A DNA stretch of 64,000 bases from Streptomyces sp. NRRL F-5123 (lineage in GTDB: Bacteria > Actinomycetota > Actinomycetes > Streptomycetales > Streptomycetaceae), in contig NZ_JOHY01000002.1 of NCBI RefSeq assembly GCF_000721495.1, forward strand, positions 186,001 through 250,000, given 5' to 3'. Of the stretch, positions 15,209-21,258 are shown in pieces. The notes under the pieces were generated by a model that saw only the letters and a program-made list of their open reading frames with translations, did not search any database and had not been told where the DNA came from. Within the stretch, counting starts at the first letter, position 1; each line of letters begins with the position of its first letter. A program made the position numbers and the translations under genes.

Positions 15209-15421
15209 GTGTCCAGCCCCACTGCCGGTGAACTGTCCGACTTCCTGTCCGACCTGGCCGCGTTCCGTACGGGCGGAGCCGGTGACTACGCCGCGTTGAT
15301 GGCCCGGAAGGCCGATCTCCTCGAACGCATCGCCGCCGACATGCCCGGCGACGAGGAAGCGGCCCAGACCGCCGCCCTTGCCCGTGCCCGTGCCCGTGCA
15401 AACGACCTGGCCACCGGCTGA
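15209..15421 (+). CDS. Small AICE protein of unknown function
   Basis: A 70-residue, predicted helical soluble protein (VSSPTAGELSDFLSDLAAF, MPGDEEAAQTAALARARARA). The start is the GTG at 15209, which has AAAGG 8 bp upstream; a longer frame from 15158 lacks a ribosome site. It lies between traSA and the spread gene, where AICEs keep small transfer-associated genes. Confidence 0.6.
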   Translation: MSSPTAGELSDFLSDLAAFRTGGAGDYAALMARKADLLERIAADMPGDEEAAQTAALARARARANDLATG

Positions 15422-15445
15422 GGCAGGCCGAGAGGAGACGACGTC

Positions 15446-16039
15446 ATGCCCGCCCACCTGTCCCGTGTGGACGCGGTGCTCGTCCAAGCGCTCATCGCCG
15501 CGTCGCTGTCCTTCGCCCACCTGCACGACGTCGCCGACGCCGCAGGACAACAGGGCTGGAAGGCGTGGGCCTACCCGGTCTCCGTCGACCTGCTGCTCGT
15601 CGCGGCTTGGCGACGCCTGCGCTCCGGTGCGGGGAAGGCGGCGGCCTGGTGCTGGTTCGTCGTGGCGCTGTTAGCCTCGCTCGGCGCCAACGTCGCCACC
15701 GCCGGGCTCCTCGACGCCGTGTCCGTACCGGCCTGGCTGCGCATCCTCGTCGCCGGATGGCCGGCCCTGGCCTTCCTCGGCGGAACGCTCCTGGCGCACG
15801 GAGCGGAGCCGGTGCTCCGGGAGCTCCCCTCCGTCACGGCCGCCGCTGCGCCGGGTCCCGTTTCAGAAGCCGCACCTGCGCCCGCCCAACCCGCCATCCC
15901 GGCTGCCCTGCTCGCGCACGCCCGCAAGATCGCCGCCGAACACCACACCCGCACCGGCAGCGCCATCGACGCTCCAACCCTCCGCGCCCGCCTCGGCGTC
16001 CCCGCACCCCTCGCTGACGTCATCGCCGCCCAGCTCTGA
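15446..16039 (+). CDS. DUF2637 membrane protein (spread protein)
   Basis: A 197-residue membrane protein of the DUF2637 type. Hydrophobic helices are visible at about residues 10-30, 42-54 (YPVSVDLLLVAAW), 66-88 (AAAWCWFVVALLASLGANVATA) and 96-116 (LRILVAGWPALAFLGGTLLAHG). A Pro/Ala linker and a helical DNA-binding-like tail follow. Such proteins are called Spd/plasmid spread proteins and are needed for movement across septa within the recipient mycelium. One leucine is encoded by TTA (15671-15673), linking its translation to bldA. Confidence 0.8.
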   Translation: MPAHLSRVDAVLVQALIAASLSFAHLHDVADAAGQQGWKAWAYPVSVDLLLVAAWRRLRSGAGKAAAWCWFVVALLASLGANVATAGLLDAVSVPAWLRILVAGWPALAFLGGTLLAHGAEPVLRELPSVTAAAAPGPVSEAAPAPAQPAIPAALLAHARKIAAEHHTRTGSAIDAPTLRARLGVPAPLADVIAAQL

Positions 16040-16053
16040 GAGGAGAACGTCCC

Positions 16054-16245
16054 ATGCCCGCCAACCGCCACTTCCGCGACCTGATCAGCATCGGGCCCGT
16101 CCAGGTCGGCACCTCCAACGACACCCGCGGCACCGAGAAGCACACCACCGCCTGCACCGCACCGCGCTGCGGCTTCTCCGCCGACTACGACTCCCGCGCT
16201 GCGGCCGAGTTGGCCGCACGAACCCACCGCTGCCCGGTCCGCTGA
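16054..16245 (+). CDS. Mobile element transfer protein (small, zinc-ribbon-like)
   Basis: A 63-residue basic protein (MPANRHFRDLISIGPVQVGT, HTTACTAPRCGFSADYDSRA, ARTHRCPVR). Cys34 and Cys39 with later His and Cys residues could bind zinc. It matches the small proteins annotated as mobile element transfer protein in AICEs. An AGAGGAG site lies 7 bp before its ATG. It belongs to the spread operon. Confidence 0.72.
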   Translation: MPANRHFRDLISIGPVQVGTSNDTRGTEKHTTACTAPRCGFSADYDSRAAAELAARTHRCPVR

Positions 16246-16261
16246 AAGGAAGTCCTCGCAC

Positions 16262-16456
16262 GTGACCGTCAGCCTGCCCCTGGTCGCTGTCCTCGGGATC
16301 ATCGCCTGGGCCGCGATCCGGTTCCTCGGCATCCGCCTCTGGGTCGCCGTCGTCATCGCCCTGTTCGGCTTCTATCTCGCCCACACCTTCCTCGCCCCCG
16401 CCATCGACGACAGCACGCGCAACGGCGTCGAGATCGTCAACGGCACACACACCTAG
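16262..16456 (+). CDS. Small membrane protein of the spread cluster
   Basis: A 64-residue protein from a GTG start (MTVSLPLVAVLGIIAWAAIR) with two hydrophobic helices (about 5-20 and 25-47). GAAAGGAAG upstream is a fitting ribosome site. Position within the spd cluster suggests a role in intramycelial spread. The next KorSA-type operator begins over its last codons. Confidence 0.62.
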   Translation: MTVSLPLVAVLGIIAWAAIRFLGIRLWVAVVIALFGFYLAHTFLAPAIDDSTRNGVEIVNGTHT

Positions 16457-16468
16457 ACGAGTAGCTGA
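16453..16468. promoter_or_regulatory. KorSA-type operator inside the transfer/replication operon
   Basis: CTAGACGAGTAGCTGA repeats the block seen at 13290 and 13368. It overlaps the stop of the preceding gene and lies 14 bp before the spdD-like start, so spdD-repSA-xis-int may have their own repressed promoter. Confidence 0.62.
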
Positions 16469-16481
16469 GAGAGGTCCCGTC

Positions 16482-16784
16482 GTGCTCCTGAACCCCAAGT
16501 ACCCGCCCGCGCCGACCGCTCCGGCCGCGCCCGTCAGCACCTCGACCGCGCTCCCGCAGCACGCCCACGCACCGGTCTGCGCCTGCCAGCAGGCCCACCC
16601 CGCCGCCACCCCGGGCCACCGGTTCGCGCCCACTGTCGGCGTCGTCGCCGGAGCCGTGGCCGCCGTCGTCACGGTCGGCGTGATCCTGACCGCGCTCCTG
16701 GTCGCCGTCACCGTCGCGGCCATCTCGGTCGCCATCGTCGCCGTCATCCTGCGCTCGCTGCTCGCGCCGCCGCGCCAGCGCTGA
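16482..16784 (+). CDS. SpdD-like spread protein
   Basis: A 100-residue protein (GTG start) with a Pro/Ala-rich N-terminus containing CACQQAHPAA, and one long hydrophobic segment of about 40 residues (TVGVVAGAVAAVVTVGVILT, then ALLVAVTVAAISVAIVAVIL) that ends in a short basic tail. This is the layout of SpdD proteins in pSAM2- and pIJ-type elements. Confidence 0.72.
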   Translation: MLLNPKYPPAPTAPAAPVSTSTALPQHAHAPVCACQQAHPAATPGHRFAPTVGVVAGAVAAVVTVGVILTALLVAVTVAAISVAIVAVILRSLLAPPRQR

Positions 16785-16879
16785 CCGCTCCACCGAACTG
16801 CCGGGGCGGCACCGATACCGCCAAGCATCCGCCGCCCCGGCAGCCACCCTCCACGAACCTCAGCCCGCGAAGGAGCCCC

Positions 16880-18211
16880 ATCATCACCCGCGCAACCCCG
16901 CCCCCGCTGCCCGAACTCGGCACCCTGGCCGCTTTCGGCACCCTGCCCGGACTCGTCCGCCAGCTCTCCGGGCTCGGCGGCTGCACCCACCCCATCCGCC
17001 TCGACGGCCACCGCACCGAACACGCCCTCGACACCACCACCGGCGAGATCGGCGCCGTCCTGCACCGGATGACCTCCGAGCAACTGCCCGCCGGGCACCT
17101 CCTCGTCCGCTGCAACAACCGCCGCACTACCCGCTGCCCGGCCTGCGCCGAGACCTACCGCCGCGACACCTTCCACCTGATCACCGCAGGCCTGCGCGGC
17201 GGCAAGGGCACCCCGGACGACGTCGCGCACCACCCGCGCGTCTTCGCCACCTTTACCGCACCCGGATTCGGCCCCGTCCACAACCGCCCCGACACCGGCC
17301 GCTGCCGCTGCGGAGCCGTGCACGAGACGGACGCGCCGGAACTCGGCGCCCCACTCGACCCGGACACATACGACTACGACGCCGCTGTGCTCTGGAACGC
17401 CCACGCCGGGGCCCTGTGGCGCCGCTTCTCCATCTACCTGCGCCGCGAGATCGCCAAGCGCGCCGGGCTGAGCCAACGCGCCTTCCGGCGGCACGCCCGC
17501 GTCTCGTTCGCCAAGGTCGCCGAGTACCAGCGGCGCGGCGCCGTCCACTTCCACGCCGTCATCCGCCTCGACGGCCCCGAAGGCGGCACCACCCCACCGC
17601 CCGCCTGGGCCACCCCGGACCTGCTCACCGACGCCATCCGCGCCGCCGCCTCCACCGCCAGCGTCACCGGGCCCGTGATCGACGGCCGCCCCCACACCTT
17701 CGCCTTCGGCCGCCAACTCGACGTCCGCACCATCCGCAGCAACGACTTCCACGGCTCATCGACCCTCACCGACCGGGCCGTTGCCGCGTACATCGCCAAG
17801 TACGCCACCAAAGGCGCCGAGACAGCGACCGGCACCCTCGACCGCCCGATCCGTTTCCTCGCCGAACTCGCCCACCTCCACCTCACCGACCACGCCCGCC
17901 GCATGATCCGCACGGCCTGGACCCTCGGGGCCCGCAAGGACCTCGAACACCTCCGCCTGCGCGCCTGGGCCCACATGCTCGGCTTCCGCGGCCACTTCTC
18001 CACCAAGACCCGCCGCTACTCCACCACCCTCGGCGCCCTCCGCGACGCCCGCGCCGAATACCGCCGCGCCCAAAAGGGCCAGCAACCCGAAGAGACGACG
18101 TACGTCCTCGCCCACTGGACCTTCGCTGGCACCGGCCTCACCACCGCCGAACGCTGGCTCGCCGCCTCCCTCGAACCCGCCCCCGGAACGGAAGGAGAAC
18201 CCACCACATGA
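16880..18211 (+). CDS. repSA: Rolling-circle replication initiator RepSA (unusual start)
   Basis: A HUH-type Rep protein. It carries a Cys cluster (CNNRRTTRCPACAETYRRDT), the HUH motif GAVHFHAVIRLDG and a tyrosine region AAYIAKYATKGAE (the nicking tyrosine in this family). It nicks the element's origin for rolling-circle replication after excision. The coding frame clearly extends upstream of the first ATG (17069): TRATPPPLPELGTLAAFGTL and VRQLSGLGGCTHP are family-like, and AAGGAG sits at 16870. The only codon at the right place is ATC (16880, or 16883), so the start is either a non-AUG codon or, with loss of 63 residues, ATG 17069. The stop overlaps the xis start. Confidence 0.8.
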   Translation: MITRATPPPLPELGTLAAFGTLPGLVRQLSGLGGCTHPIRLDGHRTEHALDTTTGEIGAVLHRMTSEQLPAGHLLVRCNNRRTTRCPACAETYRRDTFHLITAGLRGGKGTPDDVAHHPRVFATFTAPGFGPVHNRPDTGRCRCGAVHETDAPELGAPLDPDTYDYDAAVLWNAHAGALWRRFSIYLRREIAKRAGLSQRAFRRHARVSFAKVAEYQRRGAVHFHAVIRLDGPEGGTTPPPAWATPDLLTDAIRAAASTASVTGPVIDGRPHTFAFGRQLDVRTIRSNDFHGSSTLTDRAVAAYIAKYATKGAETATGTLDRPIRFLAELAHLHLTDHARRMIRTAWTLGARKDLEHLRLRAWAHMLGFRGHFSTKTRRYSTTLGALRDARAEYRRAQKGQQPEETTYVLAHWTFAGTGLTTAERWLAASLEPAPGTEGEPTT

Positions 18212-18420
18212 GTCCCGCGACCACCGTCATCGAGCGCAAGTGGCACACGGTTGCCGAGGTCGCCGCCATGCTCGGCTTCGGGCTGTCCAAGACCAAGATG
18301 CTCGTACTCACGGGAGAGATCCGCTCCGTCAAGGTCGGCCGCAACCGCCGCATCCTGCCCGCCTGGGTGGACGAGTACGTCCGGGCCGTCACCGCGGGCC
18401 CTGAAAGGCGGTCGGCATGA
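18208..18420 (+). CDS. xis: Excisionase Xis (MerR-like HTH)
   Basis: A 70-residue helix-turn-helix protein (WHTVAEVAAMLGFGLSKTKM, SVKVGRNRRILPAWVDEYV). It overlaps repSA at its start and int at its stop, both as ATGA, so rep-xis-int are translationally coupled. Excisionases of this type bend att DNA and direct the integrase towards excision. Confidence 0.88.
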   Translation: MSPATTVIERKWHTVAEVAAMLGFGLSKTKMLVLTGEIRSVKVGRNRRILPAWVDEYVRAVTAGPERRSA

Positions 18421-19643
18421 GCGGCAAGCGCGCCAACGGCGAGGGCTCCATCTACCCGTACAGGAACGGTTACGCGGCCTACGTCTGGGTGGACACCCCC
18501 AGCGGCAAGCGTCAGCGGAAGTACGTCTACGGCAAGTCCCGGGAAGAGGTCCACGAGAAGTGGATCAGGCTGCACACCGAGGCGCGCAAGGGCCCGGTGG
18601 CCACGCGGCACCGGACGCTCGACGCCTTCCTCTCCTACTGGTTGGAGTCGATCGTCAAGCCCAACCTCGCCCCGCTGACATACGTCTCGTACGAAGGCGC
18701 CGTGAGGCTCTACATCGCTCCCCACCTCGGAGCGAAGCGGCTCGACAAGCTCACCGTGCGGGACGTGCGGGAGTGGTTGACCAAGCTGGCAGCCGTCTGC
18801 CAGTGCTGCGCGCAAGGCAAGGATGCCAAGCGCTCCCCGGCACGGCGCCGTTGCTGCGCGGTCGGTGAGTGCTGCGAGGCGTACCCGTCGCGGCGGGTGA
18901 TCCAGGCGTCCCGGGATGCGCTGCGCGCCGCGCTCACGCACGCCGTGACGGAGGAGGAGATCGGGAAGAACGTCGCCTCGCTGGTGAAGGTGCCGAAGCC
19001 GCGGCGGCGGCGCATCAAGCCGTGGTCCGTGGTGGAGGCGGGCCGGTTCCTGGCGGACGGGCTCGCCCGGGAGGACCCGCTCTTCGCCGCGTGGGTCCTC
19101 GTCCTGTGCCTGGGGCTCCGGCGCGGTGAAGTGCTGGGGCTGACGTGGAAGTCGGTCGACCTGGATTCAGGCGAGCTGTACGTCGACCACCAGATCCAGC
19201 GCGCCGGGAAGGAGATCCTGCACCGCGAGACGAAGACGGAGGAGTCGGACGACTTCCTGCCGCTGCCGGCGCTGTGCCTGAAGGCGCTCCGGATGCGCCG
19301 GGCCCAGCAGGAGGGCGATCGCAAGGCGGCCGGGGACCTCTGGCAGGACACCCGCGGCCTGATCTTCACCACGAAGTACGGCACCCCGATCGAGCCGGGC
19401 AACCTCACCCGGATGTTCGCCCTCCGGGCCCGGCGGGCGGGCCTGCGCGTGATCCCGCTGCGGAACACCCGGCACACGTGCAGCTCGCTCCTGGTCGCCC
19501 TCAAGGTCCACCCGAAGGTGGCCCAGCGCATCCTTCGCCACTCGCAGATCACGATGACGATGGAGGTCTACGCCGAGGCGAGCGAGGACGAGGTGCGGGA
19601 GGCACTGCGGCAGCTCTCCGAGGCGATGGGCGGCTCCGGCTGA
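18417..19643 (+). CDS. int: Tyrosine-recombinase integrase
   Basis: A 408-residue phage/pSAM2-type integrase. The N-terminal arm-binding region (GSIYPYRNGYAAYVWVDTPS) is followed by a SAM-like core-binding domain, then the catalytic domain: LGLRRGEVLGLTW (Arg I), RNTRHTCSSLL (Arg II; the usual preceding His is Arg), ILRHSQI (His) and MEVYAEA (nucleophilic Tyr). An unusual Cys-rich insert (CQCCAQGKDAKRSPARRRCC) sits at about 130-150. It integrates the element into tRNA-Arg(ACG), which begins 79 bp downstream. Confidence 0.95.
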   Translation: MSGKRANGEGSIYPYRNGYAAYVWVDTPSGKRQRKYVYGKSREEVHEKWIRLHTEARKGPVATRHRTLDAFLSYWLESIVKPNLAPLTYVSYEGAVRLYIAPHLGAKRLDKLTVRDVREWLTKLAAVCQCCAQGKDAKRSPARRRCCAVGECCEAYPSRRVIQASRDALRAALTHAVTEEEIGKNVASLVKVPKPRRRRIKPWSVVEAGRFLADGLAREDPLFAAWVLVLCLGLRRGEVLGLTWKSVDLDSGELYVDHQIQRAGKEILHRETKTEESDDFLPLPALCLKALRMRRAQQEGDRKAAGDLWQDTRGLIFTTKYGTPIEPGNLTRMFALRARRAGLRVIPLRNTRHTCSSLLVALKVHPKVAQRILRHSQITMTMEVYAEASEDEVREALRQLSEAMGGSG

Positions 19644-19670
19644 GATCAGCCGTTGCTGTACTTCGCTGCT

Positions 19671-19766
19671 GTACGGCACGACAAAGCCCCCGCCGGATGA
19701 TCCGGCGGGGGCTTTGACCTGTGGTGCACTCGGCAGGATTCGAACCTGCAACCTTCTGATCCGTAG
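19671..19766. repeat. Right attachment site of the AICE
   Basis: Right copy of the direct repeat found at 3454-3550, differing by one base deletion in the terminator stem. It runs from GTACGGCACGAC through the terminator and the tRNA-Arg 3' half to ATCCGTAG, within the anticodon loop. Here it joins the native 5' half, so the tRNA is intact. Confidence 0.93.
19683..19715. terminator. Terminator between int and tRNA-Arg
   Basis: A perfect 15-bp stem (AAAGCCCCCGCCGGA with its complement) around a 3-base TGA loop, with A- and T-tracts at both ends. It can stop transcription from int (+) and from tRNA-Arg (-). It is duplicated in the left att site, where one extra C disturbs the stem. Confidence 0.88.
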
Positions 19767-19797
19767 TCAGATGCTCTATCCGTTGAGCTACGAGTGC
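19722..19797 (-). tRNA. tRNA-Arg (anticodon ACG)
   Basis: A 76-nt tRNA on the minus strand. The acceptor arms GCACTCG and CGAGTGC pair, followed by A and an encoded CCA. The anticodon loop is CTACGGA with anticodon ACG, and the T arm contains GGTTCGAATCC. It decodes CGT and other CGN codons after A34 deamination. Its 3' part was supplied by the AICE. Confidence 0.97.
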
Positions 19798-19960
19798 GAG
19801 GCTGCTTCGCGGCTTTTGGGCCGGTCGGCGTCGCGGGAACAACATTACATGAGGTGGGGCGGGACGTGAAATCGATAAGGGGGAGGTGGGCTGAGCTGCG
19901 GCGGAGGCCCTTGGAGGGGGGATGGCGCAGGTCCGGGGGAAGGGGTGGGGGAAACGGCGA

Positions 19961-19991
19961 AACCCCGCTGTCCGGGAGGACGGGCGGGGTT
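19961..19991 (-). terminator. Terminator of tRNA-Ser(GCT)
   Basis: An 8-bp stem (AACCCCGC with GCGGGGTT) and a 15-base loop, followed on the minus strand by a T-rich tail, lies 10 bp downstream of the tRNA-Ser 3' end. Confidence 0.7.
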
Positions 19992-20000
19992 CCGGGGAGG

Positions 20001-20094
20001 TGGCGGAGGCGGAGGGATTTGAACCCTCGATCAGGTGTAAACCCGAAACCGCATTAGCAGTGCGGCGCCATAGACCGGACTAGGCGACGCCTCC
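20001..20094 (-). tRNA. tRNA-Ser (anticodon GCT)
   Basis: A 94-nt type II tRNA on the minus strand, with acceptor GGAGGCG/CGCCTCC, anticodon stem-loop CGCACTGCTAATGCG (anticodon GCT, reads AGC/AGU), a long variable arm, T arm GGTTCAAATCC and an encoded CCA. The long variable arm confirms serine identity. Confidence 0.95.
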
Positions 20095-20301
20095 AACGCG
20101 CGACCCGCGTGAGCGAGCGCGTGTGCAGATGATGGCACAGCCTTGCGGGCTGCGACCAATCGCAGACTACGGTACAAGGCTGCCGGTCGGCAGGGCAAAG
20201 GGGTTGGGCGGTCGGGGCGGGTGAACCGCCGGGATCGCGCGGCGCGGCGCGCCCACGAACGGGTGAAATGGGCCACTCCAGGAGTATCGGGGCGGTAAAG
20301 G

Positions 20302-20823
20302 ATGGGTATGGCTCTTGTCAGTGCTCGTGCCGCGCACCGCCGTGCAGGCTCTCCCGTCAGTCGTCCCCGTGCCGCCCGGGGGCGTCACCGTGTCCGGGTA
20401 CTCGGAGCGCTCGGACTCGCCGTCGCCGGAGGTGTGCTGGCCGGCGGGCAGGCCGTCGCCGTCGGCCTGCCCTGGTCCGGGCGCGACGCGGGCGCCGACC
20501 GGATCTCGGTGGCGTACGACGACGGCAGCGGGCAGGTCAGGACGCGCACCCTGAGCTGCGGCGGTGCGGTCAGGGCCGAGCAGCTCGCCGCGTGCCGGCA
20601 GCTCGACGAGCTGGGCGGGCCGCTCGCCCCCGTGCCCGCGGGGCAGATGTGCTCGATGATCTACGGCGGCCCGCAGACCGCGCACGTCACGGGCATGTGG
20701 CGGGGCGAGCCCGTCGACGAGACCTACCGCCGTACGAACGGCTGCGAGGTCGCCCGCTGGAAGCGCATGATCCCCGCGCTCCCCGAGCCCACCTCGGGCG
20801 GCCCGCACATCCTCGCCGCCTGA
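20302..20823 (+). CDS. SSI-type secreted subtilisin inhibitor
   Basis: A 173-residue precursor with an Arg-rich N-terminus, a hydrophobic signal core (VLGALGLAVAGGVLAGGQAV) and a mature domain of about 115 residues. The Streptomyces subtilisin inhibitor pattern is clear: SCGGAVRAEQLAACRQLDEL, GQMCSMIYGGPQTAHVTGMW and YRRTNGCEVARWKRMIPALP. The four cysteines would form the two SSI disulfides, and Met-Ile in CSMIY lies at the reactive-site loop. It inhibits extracellular serine proteases. ATG 20302 or 20308 is the start. Hairpins follow the stop. Confidence 0.85.
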   Translation: MGMALVSARAAHRRAGSPVSRPRAARGRHRVRVLGALGLAVAGGVLAGGQAVAVGLPWSGRDAGADRISVAYDDGSGQVRTRTLSCGGAVRAEQLAACRQLDELGGPLAPVPAGQMCSMIYGGPQTAHVTGMWRGEPVDETYRRTNGCEVARWKRMIPALPEPTSGGPHILAA

Positions 20824-20845
20824 GCCCCGGCGCGCCCGGATCTCC

Positions 20846-20931
20846 GCGCCGGGTACGTACCCGGCGCCCCGGAGCACGGCTGCGGCGCCGGGCCCCGGCG
20901 CGTACCGGGGACGTACCCGGATACGCGCCGG
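20846..20931. terminator. Two strong hairpins after the SSI gene
   Basis: A perfect 22-nt palindrome lies at 20846-20867 (centre GGGTACGTACCC). A second, larger hairpin at 20895-20931 has CCGGCGCGTA/TACGCGCCGG outer arms and CCGGG/CCCGG inner arms. Together they should terminate SSI transcription. The rest of the spacer to 21258 shows no gene. Confidence 0.65.
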
Positions 20932-21258
20932 GGGCGCACCGGAGCCTCCGCGAGCATGCCCCGCGGGCGCGCGCTCCGTCGCGCCCCGCAGCGCGCCGTG
21001 ACCGACGCCACACAAACCCCGCACACATCCGAACCCCTATACGCACAGCCCCACATGGGCATCCGCCGCCCCGCCCCCGTGGCCGACACGTACACTCGCT
21101 CTAGTGACATGACCCGGGGGTGGCGGCAAGATGGGCCGCCCGGAAATCGGCCAAGGACAGCCGACGTCGTCGGCCGGTGCAGGCGGGCGGCGGGCCGGCC
21201 GTGCGCGGTGCCGGCGCCCGGGGCGAGAACAGTGCGGTGACCAGAGAGGACGCGTCTC

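Larger units (their letters stand above)
3454..19766. mobile_element. pSAM2-type integrative and conjugative element (AICE) in tRNA-Arg(ACG)
   Basis: A ~16.2-kb element bounded by the ~97-bp direct repeats of the tRNA-Arg 3' part. Read left to right it carries transposase remnants, cargo at 5.1-10 kb, a leftward operon (pif-like and three accessory genes), then a rightward backbone: korSA-like regulator, pra-position gene, FtsK-type traSA, spread genes, HUH replication initiator, excisionase and tyrosine integrase next to the intact tRNA. In known AICEs (pSAM2, SLP1) these genes excise the element, replicate it by rolling circle and move double-stranded DNA through mycelium. All core functions look present here, although the start of repSA is unusual. 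The cargo is visibly lower in GC than the backbone and chromosome. Confidence 0.93.

Noticed and set aside
16085..17752. A 555-codon minus-strand frame over the spread genes and repSA
   Set aside because: The plus strand contains recognisable AICE genes with ribosome sites; the minus frame is Gly/Ala-rich without domains.
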